Shown here one piece after another: positions 27,658 through 38,551 of a stretch of 64,000 nt of DNA. How positions within the stretch are numbered: the stretch's first letter is position 1; every line of letters starts with the position of its first letter. The position numbers and the translations under genes were made by a program. A model generated the notes under the pieces. That model saw only the letters and a program-made list of their open reading frames with translations. It was not told the origin of the DNA and made no database searches. Location: contig CALYLX010000145.1 of assembly GCA_944990035.1 (NCBI GenBank), forward strand, positions 372,001-436,000. Reading direction: 5' to 3'. This DNA comes from Clitopilus passeckerianus. Its lineage: Eukaryota; Basidiomycota; Agaricomycetes; Agaricales; Entolomataceae.

Positions 27658-29325
27658 CGTGTGCACTGCAACTCATGCACGCATGACATGTGTGTCGTGT
27701 TCTTCAACTTTTGGGACACCAGGTCTGGTACCTCCCTCAAGGCCATTACACACAAGAAGATCTCCATCGGGGGACACTTGTGTTTCATCTCCCCTGCAAG
27801 CGTCCATGTGGGCGTTCCGCAGTGTCAACACTGCTGGGCTTGGGGTCACCCCACTGCCACCTGCAGGCAGCAGTTCAACTCCTGCGCACATTGTGGCTAT
27901 GGCCATGATTCGCGTAACCATCGCAAGCTCGCCCACTGCTGCTGGGGCAATGCTGATGCCAATCCTCCGGTGCCTGCCACTCCTGATGGCGCGCCATGCC
28001 CACATGCACCTAGGTGCATCAACTATGGCAAGGAGCACGAGGCTGATTCACCTAAGTGCCCTTTTGCAAGACATTGGTTTGATGCTGGATGGATCCAGTG
28101 CTGATATGCTGTCAACGATGCGGTAGGCTTTTCTGTTAAAGCACTGCAGAGTTATACTAACGTACTACTACCCAAGAGGAGACCGATTCAGATTGGTCAG
28201 GGTGAACGCACTGCCCGCACATAACTTTACTTTATGCGATACAATCATGTAAATACTCTCCGCTTCTTTTCACAGAATGTGAATAGAAACTATGATCTGG
28301 TTGCTGTGCTACTAGAGGAACGTAAGAATGACCATTGGATACTGACCGCCCATGTGTTATGACATTTGTGCATAGGCGTCTTGCAGGCATGCGGCCTGCA
28401 TTCCGCACTGATCTCGCCGACCACAATGATGTGGTGGTCACAATACTGTATGGGAGCGCAGGCACCCAGACACACTTCGCCAATGTCTATTCCAGCCCGG
28501 GGGATGGCACTGCCATTTGCTGGTTGTGTGACAATGCCCCACGTCTCCCAGGCATGCTTTGCATGGCAGGGGACTTCAACTGCAAGTCATCAGTCTAGGA
28601 TCCAGACTATGACTCTGCAAATCATATTCCAACTGAACTATGTGATGTTGCACTTGACCTGGGTTTGGAGGTTAGTGTCCGACCGGAACGCACTCCTACT
28701 CACTTTCCACATGCTGGCAGCCTTAGGCCGTCCATCATTGATCTCTTCTTTCTCCCTGTGGGTCGCACTGCAGGGACCTCACAGTGTGGTCACAGAGTGG
28801 AAAGGACCTTCTGGCCAAACTCCCTTGACCATCACGCTCCCTATCCAGCCTGTGCAGCTGGCAGCTAAACGCATCACTCTGCCGAAGAGCAGTGAGCAAG
28901 AGGAAGAGTTCTTTAAGGAACTGTCCTCTTCTTTGTGAGGTCTGAACACTACCAGTCTCACAACAGCAGACGCAATCGAATGCTGCACTGATGCTGCTGC
29001 AACTGCTATCAAGCAGTCTTGGGATAACAACTCAAACACTGCTCGTATCTCCACCAAGTCGAAGTCCTGGTGGAATCCTGAGTGCTCTGAGGCTGTCAGA
29101 GTGTATCACGCTTCCAAGGTGGTCACTAATTTCAAGGCGTTCCACAGGACCACCAAGCGCAAGTTCTTTGATAGCAGGATTCAGACAATCTCTCCTACCA
29201 ACAAGCGCCCATGGGATCTCATGCACTGAGCCAAGCAGCGCCAGCTCCCTACACATGAAGCAATTTGCCACAATGATGAACCATGCAACTCTCTTGAGTC
29301 GCTCTGGGCTGCTCACAGTTCAACA
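27657..29325 (+). mobile_element. LINE piece in the right inverted-repeat arm
   Basis: Reverse-complement twin of 17859-19526. ORF1 C-terminal half (27657-28225) has knuckles CQHCWAWGHPTATC and CAHCGYGHDSRNH and the altered CINYGKEH. The ORF2 start (ATG 28234) has the same 180-bp deletion after EERKND and the same TAG after GDFNCKSSV. One extra G near 28684 distinguishes it from the left arm. It ends at the TA where Tc1 transposon C is inserted. Confidence 0.88.
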
Positions 29326-29327
29326 TA

Positions 29328-30933
29328 CAGTGACTCAAACAATTGTCCGGATGTTTCGCACTGTTTGATTATTTGATTAATAGCTTTTGCTATACCAAAG
29401 TTTGAATTATAGTGTTGGTACATAAAACAAAGCATTTGATCTCTGCTACAAGAATATATAAAAGTTACGTAATTCGGATCAAGGTCCGTTTAGATATAGT
29501 AGAAACAAGTCAGAGATACATCCAGACAATTATTTGACTGTGCTTCCAGAAACACAGACACAGCCCAATTGCAGTGTGCATAGCCCTTGGCAGTGCAGCA
29601 CAGCCTTAGAGGCTATGCACTACAGCCATATGGCTGTGTTTGCAATACATATAAGCAGCTGAAATGCTATCAGATCCCCACAATTTACCATGTGGCTTAT
29701 TTCATCTGCTCAGAAAGAAAACATTATTTCTCTGGCTTCTAACAATTACTCTGTCTGGTCTATTGCCTCCAAACTCAATGTAGACAAGTCTACTGTGGCT
29801 ACAGTGCTTCAAGAAATCTGTCCCAACCACTCTAAACCTTCTTCTGGCCACCCTTCTAAGCTCACCCCTACTGATAAATGAGCTGTTCTGGCACAATTCA
29901 ACCATGACAGATGCACTAATGCTGTGCAGGTCACCAAACACATTAACACCATCATTTCCAACACTGTCTCCCCACAAAAAGTCAGAAATGTACTCAAGAA
30001 AAATGATTTCTATGCTGTTGTGTTGAAGCCAAAGCCCTTGCTTACTTCTGCTCAAAAGAAGGCACGCGTAGCATGGTGCCACAAGCACAAGGAACGCACT
30101 GTAGAGGACTGGAAGAGGGTGGTATGGTCAGATGAGACCAAGATCAATAGAATTGGGTCAGATGGAAGGAAATGGACATGGAAACAGAAGGGCCAGGGCC
30201 TTATTCCTAGGGAGAAAAAATGGTTAAACACGGAGGAGGAAGCATCATGGTATGGGGTGGAATGAAGTGGGGCAACTTGCAGAGATTGAGGGCATTGTGG
30301 ACCGCTTCCAATATCGGGACATTTTGGACCAGCAGCTGCTGGTCAGCATGGAGAATTTGGACATTCCCGAGGACGAAAGAATTTTCCAGCAGGACAACGA
30401 CCCCAAGCACACCTCTAATGTGGTCCGGGTGTGGATGGAAGACAATGATATTGATCTTCTAGACTGGCCAGCACAGTCTCCTGACCTCAACCCTATAGAA
30501 CACCTCTGGGACCATATCAAAAGGAAGCTTAAAGAATATCCGACTCACGCTAAGGGGGTTTTTGAAGTTTGGGAGAGAGTTGCAGAGGCATGGGAGAATA
30601 TACCACCAGAGGTGTGTCAGAACTTAATAGAAAGTATTCCCAGAAGGATAGAAGCAGTCCTTAAGGCAAAGGGAGGCAATACCAAGTACTAATGGCTGAA
30701 TTTTATATATCTAATGTACATAGTCAAATAATTGTCTGGATGTATCTCTGACTTGTTTCTACTATATCTCAACGGGCTTTGATCCGAATTACGTAACTTT
30801 TATATATTCTTGTAGCGGAGATCAAATGCTTCGTTTTGTGTACCAACACCATAATTCAAACTTTAGTATAGCAAAGGTTATTAAGCAAATACTCAAAAGG
30901 TGCGAAACATCCGGACAATTGTTTGAGTCACTG
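29328..30933 (+). mobile_element. Tc1-like transposon C, right copy
   Basis: The element is 1606 bp with CAGTGACTCAAAC ends and TA on both sides (29326-29327, 30934-30935). Inverted repeats of about 220 bp (29328-29549 and 30712-30933) carry outer and inner inverted motifs. Left of it is LINE ORF2 before the RT; right of it is a LINE ORF2 start, so the two flanks do not join into one sequence. Confidence 0.92.
29690..30692 (+). pseudogene. Tc1-like transposase, broken (right copy)
   Basis: It starts at ATG 29690 (MWLISSAQ). A TGA at 29879-29881 follows LTPTDK, but the same frame continues AVLAQFNHD through VVWSDETKINRIG to the poly(A) run near 30213, where one A fewer than expected shifts the frame. 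A further small deletion lies in the VWGG region. The catalytic part resumes (FQQDNDPKHTSN, NPIEHLW) and ends at 30692. The protein is unlikely to be functional. Confidence 0.92.
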
Positions 30934-30935
30934 TA

Positions 30936-31464
30936 TGCTTTGCTTCTACTCACAGAATGTGAATAGAAATTATGATTTAGTGTCATCTCTCCTGGAAGAG
31001 CGTAAAAACAATTTTGATGTGCTTCTGCTGCAAGAGCCTCCCTGGAGGCTTATACGTCGCACTGTGTCCACTACCAACCTGGAAGGGGAGGCGGTGATTG
31101 GTGCTCCCACTCACCCAAACTGGCTAGTCATGTTTAGACGTCCAGCATCTGAGACTGACCGCCCACGCGTTATGACATTTCATATAGCGGTGAGCCTGGT
31201 TTTCAGGGTTCTTGCTGCTTCTGCGGGGTGCTGCACGCTACCATACTCCTTGATGAATTTATCCTTGGGGGCCATCCTAACTTGCTCTTTGGTGCACCTT
31301 GTATACAGTATAGTTCACTCGACAAACACAGTCTCACTTACGTTAGTATACAATGCATGTATTTAGGTACTTGTGACTGGACTGTGATCAGGCGCCAGAA
31401 TATAAATTATTAGACAGCCCCAGAGGGGGCATAGGGCTTTAACCAAAAAAAAAGAAAAAAAAAA
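30936..31464 (+). mobile_element. Miniature LINE: endonuclease start joined to 3' UTR
   Basis: It reads CFYSQNVNRNYDLVSSLLEERKNN, LLLQEPPWRLIRRTV, to RPRVMTF, then switches at about 31178 to the LINE 3' UTR (CATATAGCGG...). It keeps the 3' stem-loop (31414-31436) and a poly(A) tail (31445-31464). The whole of RT and RNase H is missing. Its left end is the TA next to Tc1 transposon C. Confidence 0.85.
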
Positions 31465-31738
31465 GAACATAAGCGCAGGAAGGATGCTTTTGGTGCTGCC
31501 ATTGCGCAGCCCAAGTCCAGAACTGCCTCCAGGGCAGCTTCACCAATGCAGGAATTCTCTCCTGCGCTCTCAGGACATGTTGAGTTTGAGTCCATTAGTT
31601 TGCAGGTGCTGGCCACAGACGACGGGAACAAGGATGATGTAGACGTGATTACAGACTCACTGATCACCTTCAAAGAGTGGCTCAGCAGTGCTCCCTCTTC
31701 CGCCAGCAATGAAGAACACTCTCACAGTCTTGCAGACA
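31465..31738 (+). pseudogene. LINE ORF1 fragment
   Basis: It encodes EHKRRKDAFGAAIAQPKSRTASRA, FSPALSGHVEFESISLQV and VDVITDSLITFKEWLSSAPS, then is cut at LAD by the T-run of the next LINE. No start, zinc knuckles or end are present. It follows directly on the poly(A) of the miniature LINE and was probably its insertion target. Confidence 0.8.
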
Positions 31739-32613
31739 TTTTTTTTTTTTTTTGATCAAATCCAACACCCCCGTAAGGGGTGTCAGAAAATTTATATTCC
31801 GGTGCGCGACAGTGGTTCAGCAAGTTTATCTAATACAAAGAGTAAAGACATTGACAGTAAGGTCTGTACGCTAAGTACAGCAGCAATTAAGAGTGCAAAT
31901 CTGAAATGAATATGTAGCTGCAAGCAGCGACTAGTATCCAGCGGGGCCCGGTGGAGGTAAGAGAAGCATAGTAGATCGGCACTTGCATGGAGTATGGCAT
32001 CGTGTAAAGACAAGCGCTGGATGCTCAGTCAGGCGTTGGCATGGTGGCCAAGTCCAATTAGACCCGATCACAGTGGTATCGACTGAAGATCAAGTTGATA
32101 TTGAAGCGATTCTTCCAGAACACGCATTTGCGGTCATCGGAAAAGTGATGCTTGCCACAGTTGATGCACTTGGCAGAGTGAAAGCAAGGGGTCCCATCTG
32201 GGGTAGGAGCCACTGGGGGGGGGGGTAGCATTGGCATTGCCCTTGCAGCAAGACACTAGACGATGATGGAGAGCCACATGGTGAGGCCCGCCACAATAAG
32301 AGCAGACATCGCCCTTGACAGCGCATTGGTCTGCAGTATGGCCAAAGTGCCAGCAGCGCCGACACTGAGGAACTCCAGGCCTTTTCTTTGCATCGCAACG
32401 TAGGCAGGAACGACCATAGACAAGGACGCGTGTCGCGTCTAGGGCACGGAGGCGAGTACCCCGACGAATGTCCCAGACCTCAAAGAAGACAGTGCAAGAG
32501 TCAGCCGTCTTTGAGTTGCAAACAACTCGCGGAGGGGCAGCTAACTGTGCACTGTGGAGGGTGTCACCTGCCGTGAGTATAGACTCAATGGCAGGGCAAG
32601 ATAGGGTGATCTC
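31739..32613 (-). mobile_element. Family-3 LINE: ORF1 C-terminus plus 3' end, no ORF2
   Basis: The poly(A) is the T-run at 31739-31753. A stem-loop with the sequence GACACCCC/GGGGTGTT follows, then about 270 bp of untranslated sequence (31788-32057) and an ORF1 C-terminus. ORF2 is absent. The 5' side abuts a probable solo LTR. It is either a half-LINE that uses other elements' enzymes or an internally deleted copy. Confidence 0.65.
32058..32613 (-). pseudogene. Family-3 LINE ORF1 C-terminal part
   Basis: The frame reads ITLSCPAIESILTAGDTLHSAQLAAPP, VFFEVWDIRRGTRLRAL, then CRRCWHFGHTADQC and CSYCGGPHHVALHHRLVSC knuckles. After an 11-base C run (complement of G-run 32215-32225) the frame shifts, and KCINCGKHHFSDDRKC and a stop at 32058-32060 follow. 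Domain order matches family-1 ORF1, but sequence identity is low outside the knuckles, so it is a separate family. The homopolymer frameshift could be real or a sequencing error. Confidence 0.7.
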
Positions 32614-32882
32614 TGTTGAACAGGCACACCCCCCAGGGAGGGAAGGTGCAGTAAGGCTACTAACCTTGGGTAGAGTAGAGTGAGGCTGTGAGAGCGAACT
32701 AGAGAGAAAAGAAGTGTAACTCTTTGTTGTATTGAGGTAAACTACTGCTAGTATTTATACAAAAGGAGAGAGTGCACAGACCATGTATATGTAAGCATAT
32801 CTAGAATGTTCTGTGCTAAATATAGTACAGAAGACACAAGGAATGACGAAGAATGAGTCATATGTGAGTCATAATAATGTCA
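32614..32882 (-). repeat. Probable solo LTR (269 bp)
   Basis: On the minus strand it starts TGACATTATTATGACTCA and ends GTTCAACA, so it has TG...CA ends. It has a TATA-like GTATAAATAC in the middle and two TGACTCA sites near its start. No internal retroelement sequence adjoins it, and I found no target duplication because both flanks are LINE junctions. A 42-bp piece of its terminal part recurs at 59247-59288. Confidence 0.55.
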
Positions 32883-34168
32883 TCCCTTTTGATCTGTTAC
32901 CACCAACATCACAGCCACAACAGCGACGCAAATTTGCCCTCCAGCAGCTTGCACACTGCTTCATTCTCCAGTATATCCGCCTGTCTGCGCTATGAGTAGT
33001 GCAGGAGGCAGCAAGAAGACTTCCCGGCCGCCGGATCCAACTCCAACGCCATCCACACCTCAGAAGGGCCATGGTCATGACTATGGCACATTTGATGGTA
33101 AAGAAACACCCCAGGGCCCCTCTGGCGCTCGGAACAAGCGTCCCACTCCAGCAATGGAGGAAGACAATGATTTTGAGGCAGATGAGGGCCCTGCTCCTTC
33201 AGCCCCTTCCTCCCCAGAGCACAAGCGCAGGAAGAACGCCTCTGGTGCTGCTGTAGCACACAGCCCAAGTCCAAAACTGCCTCGAGGGCAGGCTCTCCCA
33301 CCCAAACAGAGTTCAAAACTCTGTTTCCAAGACATAAAGAGAAGGACTCTTATACCCTGTCTTTACAGGCTACAGAGGCGGCCGTCAGGGATGATGTAGA
33401 GGCCCTTACCGATGCTCTTGTCACTATACAAGGTTGGATGGACCACTGTCCTCCTAGTGCTGTAGATGAGCTTCAGGCAAAGCTCATTGCAGACTGCCTT
33501 GTCTCAACAGTTGCTCGTGCGGCATCTGTTCATATCACAGACTACCTCAGTGTGAACGAGGAGTGTCTCCCCCAAATTCGACGGGTTAGGGACGCATTGG
33601 ATGCTCTCCTGCCGTCTCCTTCCCCCCAGCAGCGCCCTGCACGCAATGCTGCTCCCAAGGGTGCTGCAAGCGCAGCATCCGCTCTCTCCACTGCTGCTGC
33701 AAGTGGGCATGGTGTAGCACTGGCCTCCCCTGCTCCTGCAGTCGCCCCCACCTCCTCCAGCACCTCCCAAGGCGCCAGGACCCAGGTTACCCCTCCCCGA
33801 CCCACAGAACACACTGCCACTGGTCACAAATCTCCGGCTCCCATGGAGGGACTGGAGTCCACAGCAACATCTCAACAATCTGGCAGCCGGGTCCCTGGAC
33901 CTGCCCCAGGTGTTGCCACAAGTGCTGCCCCTTCGCAACCACAGCCTGAGCAGATCCATTCGGGTAACTGGATGCAATTCCAGCGCCGGTTTGACCGCCC
34001 TCCTCCCCAAGCGCCTGCTGCACCACGCAGGGCGCCTAACCCGCATGCTGTGCATACGCCCAAGCCTGCTAATGCGCCCCAGCAGCAGCAGCAGCAACCA
34101 CAACAGTGTCAGCGCGCTCCCAAGGCGTCCTACGCTTCTGTTGCTTCGCAGCCACCTAGGAGGCCTGC
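32883..34168 (+). mobile_element. LINE 5' end with ORF1, cut by another LINE
   Basis: The 5' end resembles those at 23347, 44896 and 47009 (ATCCC-TTTTGATCTGTTACC). A leader of about 110 bp precedes ORF1. ORF1 is cut after QPPRRPA by the poly(A) end of the minus-strand LINE starting at 34169. Confidence 0.85.
32992..34168 (+). pseudogene. LINE ORF1, N-terminal two thirds
   Basis: The start is ATG 32992: MSSAGGSKKTSRPPDP. A basic patch HKRRKN follows. An extra CA dinucleotide near 33257 shifts the frame. It then reads QTEFKTLFPRHKEKDSYTLSLQATEAAVRDDVEALTDALV and VHITDYLSVNEECLPQIRRVRDALDALLPS, long Ala/Ser/Pro spacers, GNWMQFQRRFDRPPPQ and a Gln run. The zinc knuckle part is missing because of the LINE inserted at 34169. 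Confidence 0.85.
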
Positions 34169-34184
34169 TTTTTTTTTTTTTTTT

Positions 34185-34467
34185 AATCAAAGCCCTACGC
34201 CCCCGGAGGGGGCGTCTGACAATTTATATTCCAGCGCCCGATCACAGTCCGGTCGCAAGTACCTAAATATATGCACTGTATACTAACGTAAGCAAAACCG
34301 TGTTCGTCGAGTGAACTACACTGAATACGAGGTGCACCAAAGAGCAAGCTAGGGTGGCCCCCGAGGATAAATCTCTTAACGAGTATGGTAGCGCGCAACA
34401 CCCTGCAGAAGCAGCAAAAACCCTGGAGGCCAGGCTCGCTGCTATATAAAAGATAGAGCACTGACGC
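34185..34467 (-). other. LINE 3' UTR with terminal stem-loop
   Basis: This is the conserved 3' UTR seen in all family-1 copies with tails. It ends in a GC-rich stem-loop (34197-34218), then GGGCTTTGATT and the poly(A). The RT probably recognises this end when starting reverse transcription. Confidence 0.75.
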
Positions 34468-37400
34468 CTATGCATGGAAAACCATGCCAGATGCTTCGGC
34501 CTGTTCTCTGCGAACAAATTGATGTGCACCCGGCACCCAGACAAGGTCATCTGGGCGCGGAGGTGCAGTGGAGCCTGTGACAGGCATTCATCGGCAGTGG
34601 CCCCCCACCGCGGGGAGGGCATTGCGGGGCCGTGTGGGGGCCTTATCAGGCGGCCCACGTCGCCGCGTCTTCTTGGCTTTGGGAAACAGCGGTGGAGACT
34701 GTTGCGAAGGGAACGCAAAAGTGGCAGGGTTGTTCTCAAGGAAGAACAAGAAAGACCACAGCTCCCGGCTCAAGCGCTGGTTGGGCCGTCGTTGGAAGTG
34801 CGCGCACTGGTGAAGGATGTGTCCCCTCGTTTCCAGTATGCGCCAGTTGCATGCACATGCTGTCTCCCCATCCAGGTTGAAGCGTGCATGGAATTCACCA
34901 ATGGGTGCATGACCCAAGACTGCGCGTGCAAGGCGCGCAGTGTGCGTATTGGAAGAACCAACACGACGTAGCCAAGGCCCACCTTTGAGGTGAGTGGGCC
35001 TCAGGGAGGCACCTTTGTGCGTAAGGCGCAAGAAGTTGTTGCCAGAGTAAGAAGGCTGCTGCAGTAGACAAGTCCACTCATGCAGCATTTTATCCACAGC
35101 GCGTTTCCGGGCATACCCAAGGGATGTCCGGGGTTTGTTACCAGCACCCACCCGCAAGCCAGTGGCCACCAAGTGAGCACGGTGGTGAATGTCCCAATTG
35201 AGTCTTGAAGGGACATGGACAAAGTGGACGCGTCTGTCAGCGTCGCCCGAGAACCAAGCACGTAGTTTGGAGCAGATGGACAGCGAGTGTCCTTGCCCAG
35301 AGTGGAGAGACGGGTCCAAAGCCAGACGGATGGCTTTAGTCGAGTCTGAGAGCACAACTATCTTGAGGCAGTTGTTGCGCAGGACAGCCTTGCTTATAGA
35401 CAAGTCAATGGCTGCGAGTTCGGCATCATCAGAAAGGACTCTGCCTGATGCCATAGTGTACTCTTCTGGCCCAAAGGTGCCATGAAGAAGGGAGCAAGCA
35501 GCAACTGCTTGGTGCTTCCTGCTTTTAGGAACAGACGCGTCAGCCGCCACCAACACTGTGATGTCAGACAGATCTGCGTCAGCGCGAATCACATCCAAGT
35601 GGATGCGACGAGAATCAAGGGCATCCTTAGATGCTGCAATGACAGTGTCAAGTGTGACCCTACCAGGGTGCGTATCTAACAGGCGAAGGCCTGGGACCGC
35701 TTCTCCATGGACAGGGTTGAGAGGCTCAGAGACGCGCACAGCATGTGCGTCAGAATCCACGATCGTAGAGAGCAAGTTGCCACGTGCGCGTGGCGACAAG
35801 TTGAAGAGAGACGAAGGGAGACGCATTGTCCCTTCATACAGCTGGTGCTTGTCACTAATGAGCGACAGCGTAGGGTGGTTACCAATCAGGGTGCCGATGC
35901 GCGCCTGGCCGCGTTCGACCAGTTTCCTGATGTGCAGATGAATGGGAGGGAGGCCAGCAATAGACTCGGTCCCCCCACCTGGCGATGTGCGAAAGGCACC
36001 GGTGATCCACCTGGCAGCCTTGTGTTGCATGGCGCGCAAGTGCGACATAGCAGTCTTGCACCTGGCACCTTTGTAGAACCAAAGGCCCACACCATACATA
36101 GCGACCGGAAGGACGCATGCACGGTAGAGCAGCCGCTTCTGCATAAGGGTGATACCCCTTGATGAGTTACCAAGCATGGCCATCGCCTTGGTAGAGTAAT
36201 ACTTGACATGGTAGCTAAAGGATAGCGACCGGTCAAAGTAGAAGCCCAAGTAGCGCCAAACGCTCTTGGGCTGGAGTGGCGAATTGCCAGTGTGTGGAGC
36301 AAAGCCCAAGTCGATGGCAGGATTGACATCGCTGTGCTTGCGAGAGAAGTGAAAGACCTCTGTCTTATCATGTTCCAAGACAAGGCCGAGGGCAGTAACA
36401 AGGTCCGTAATGACGGCGTACGCTTGCTGGAGTAAGGTGATGTTCTCCCCAAAGGATGCCGACTGGACGATGAGCAAACCATCGTCCACATATGACATGA
36501 GTGTAGTAGCAGCAGGTGGAATCCTACGCTCAAAGAGTCTCATCACTGGCACCAAATAGAGCGCAGAGAGAAGAGGGGATAAAGCAGATCCCTGACCAAT
36601 GCCAACATCTGCAGAGTACTTGCTGGACTCTTCGCCGTTCCAGCTGTAGGATGTGTGTCGCCCAACAAGGTACGACGCAAAGAAGTTGCAGACTTCTGGC
36701 GCAAAGCCCAGTCTGTGCAATATGCGTAGCAGCATGTCATGGTTGAGAGAGGGGAAGAACTGAGCAAAGTCAAAAGCGACCACACTTGTCTTCAACCCTC
36801 TAGCCCAGCCGGCTTTGACAATGTGAGTGAGATAAACACCCGCATCCTCAGTGGAGTGTTGGCGCACACCTCCAAACTGATTGGGGTGGAACACGCCGAA
36901 TTTCTGCGCCTCAAACTGCATCCTGTTTGCAAGCATCTTCTCAAAGAGTTTCCCCAGCGTGTTGAGCAACACAATGGGGCGGAACATCTTGGGAGTTGAA
37001 TAGTGCGGTTTGCCAGGCTTTGGAACAATGGCAGACCGTGACTCCTTGAAGTGAGAGGGCCAGTGACCAACCCGAAGGCAGGCATTGGCAATCTCGACGA
37101 ATTTGGTTGCAATGACAGTGTCAACAACCAGGGACTTGAGCTGATACCATGTGAGGTGATCAGGACCTGGAGCGGAAGTGTTTGAGCACTTTGCCAGTTC
37201 TTCTCTGAGCTCGCTGACACCAAAGTCCCACCACTCGCGCAGAGGAGACTGAGGCACGTCGTCAAGCACAGAGGGGTCAACAGGGCGGTCAGATGCCGAG
37301 TTGTATGTTGAGTCAAGAGCAGCCCACAGCGACTCAAGGGAGTTGCAAGGTTCACCATTGTGGCGAATTGCTTCGTGTGTAGGGAGCTCGCGCTGTTTCG

Positions 37401-38060
37401 CCCAGCGCATAAGATCCCATGGACGCTTGTTGGTAGTAGCAATCGTCTGGATCCTACTATCAAAGAACTTGCGCTTGGCCACCTTTGTGGTCCTGCGGAA
37501 CGCCTTGTAATAAGCGACCGCCTTGGAAGCGCGATACACTCTGACAGCCTCAGAGCACTCAGGATTCCACCAGGACTTTGACCTGGTGGAGATGCGGGCA
37601 GTCTTTGAGTTGTTATCCCAAGACTGCTTAATAGCAGTTGCAATGGCGCCCGTGCAACGTTCGATTGCTTCTGCTGTTGTGAGACCAGATGTGTCCAGTG
37701 CTCGCAAAGAAGAGGATAGCTCCTTTAGAAACTCTTCCTCTTGCTCGCTGCCCCTTGGCAGAGTGACGCGCTCAGCAGGCAGCTGCACAGGCTGGATGGG
37801 GAGCGTGACGGTCAGAGGAGCGTGGTCAGAGGGTCCTTTCCACTCTGTGACCACGCTGTGTGAAGTCCCTGCAGCACGACCCACAGGGAGAAAGAATAGA
37901 TCAATGACTGACGGCCTAAGGCTGACAGCATGCGGGAAGTGAGTAGGAGTGCGCACTGGTAGTACGCTAGCCTCCAAACCCAGGTCAAGCGCAACATCGC
38001 ATAGTTCAGTTGCAACATGATTTGTAGAGTTGTAGTCTGGGTCCCAGACTGACGACTTGC
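34202..38060. repeat. Left arm of inverted repeat 2
   Basis: Reverse complement of 39626-42995. Positions sum to 77686 across endonuclease and RT, and to 77192 after the 494-bp RNase H deletion of the right arm. It differs from the right arm by scattered substitutions and a few indels, so it is an inverted pair of two LINE copies. Confidence 0.85.
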
Positions 38061-38541
38061 AGTTGAAGTCCCCTGCCATGCAGAGCATGCTTGGGAGACG
38101 TGGGGCATTGTCACACAACCAGCGAATGGCAGTACCATCCCCTGGGTCAGAGTAGACATTAGCGATGTGTATTTGAGCACCAGCGCTCGCATACAGTGTT
38201 GTGACCACCACATCATTGTGGTTGGCGAGGTCAGTGCGAAATGCGGGCCGCATGCCTGCAAGACGCCTATGCACAAACGTCATAACGCGTGGGCGGTCAG
38301 TCTCAGATGCCGGACGTCTAAACATCACTAGCCAGTCTGGGTGAGTGGGAGCACCAATCACTGCCTCCCCTTCCGGGTTGGTAGTGGACACAGTGCGGCG
38401 TATGAGCCTCCAGGGAGGCTCTTGTAGCAGGAGAACGTCGAAATCGTTTTTACGTTCTTCTAGGAGCGATGCAACAAAGTCATAATTTCTATTCACATTC
38501 TGTAAATAGAGGCGTAGTAGAGATACATGTTTGTAGCGCAT
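34468..38541 (-). CDS. LINE ORF2 polyprotein: endonuclease, RT, RNase H (one premature stop)
   Basis: The start ATG at 38541 lies 10 bp after the ORF1 stop. Endonuclease: residues about 1-240, with LLLQEPPW, FRTDLANHNDVV, GDFNCKSSVWDPDY and SDHAPLTVTL. RT: residues about 520-750, with FRPIVLLNTLGKLFEKM, FDFAQFFPSLNHD, GIGQGSALSPLLS and catalytic YVDD near residue 684. RNase H: residues about 1000-1110, with AADASVPK, DDAELAAIDL and LSDSTKAI. C-terminal zinc motif: CACNWRILETRGHILHQC near residue 1227. A CGA-to-TGA stop at 34588-34590 removes the last 40 residues of the 1357-residue product. The rest is uninterrupted, so all catalytic parts are kept. An open frame continues upstream of 38541 only by overlapping ORF1 in another frame. 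Confidence 0.92.
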
Positions 38542-38551
38542 AAGATATATA

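Larger units (their letters stand above)
27657..30809. repeat. Right arm of large inverted repeat 1
   Basis: The 3153-bp arm is the reverse complement of 16370-19526. Several stretches of 90-128 codons are identical between the arms. Visible differences are one extra G near 28684 and a 5-nt difference in a poly(A) run. Confidence 0.9.

Noticed and set aside
16370..30809. RIP as the source of the mutations
   Set aside because: The arms and several LINE and Tc1 copies remain nearly identical. Stops from CGA or TGG to TGA/TAG are few and scattered, unlike the dense changes caused by RIP.
27621..30933. A 3.3-kb composite transposon bounded by two Tc1-C ends
   Set aside because: Both ends are at TA, but the interior already contains a complete Tc1-C and the outer flanks are two different LINE regions. 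Recombination explains it without a composite transposition, though it cannot be excluded.
34081..34110. CAG repeats coding Gln runs, as a microsatellite of interest
   Set aside because: They occur at the same place in every ORF1 copy and are part of the LINE protein.
33504..34190. Long antisense frames in LINE ORF1 and ORF2 (for example 33504-34190 minus, 53558-54145 minus, 39744-40163 minus)
   Set aside because: They mirror the LINE coding strand, recur wherever a LINE copy lies and have low-complexity, unfamily-like sequences.
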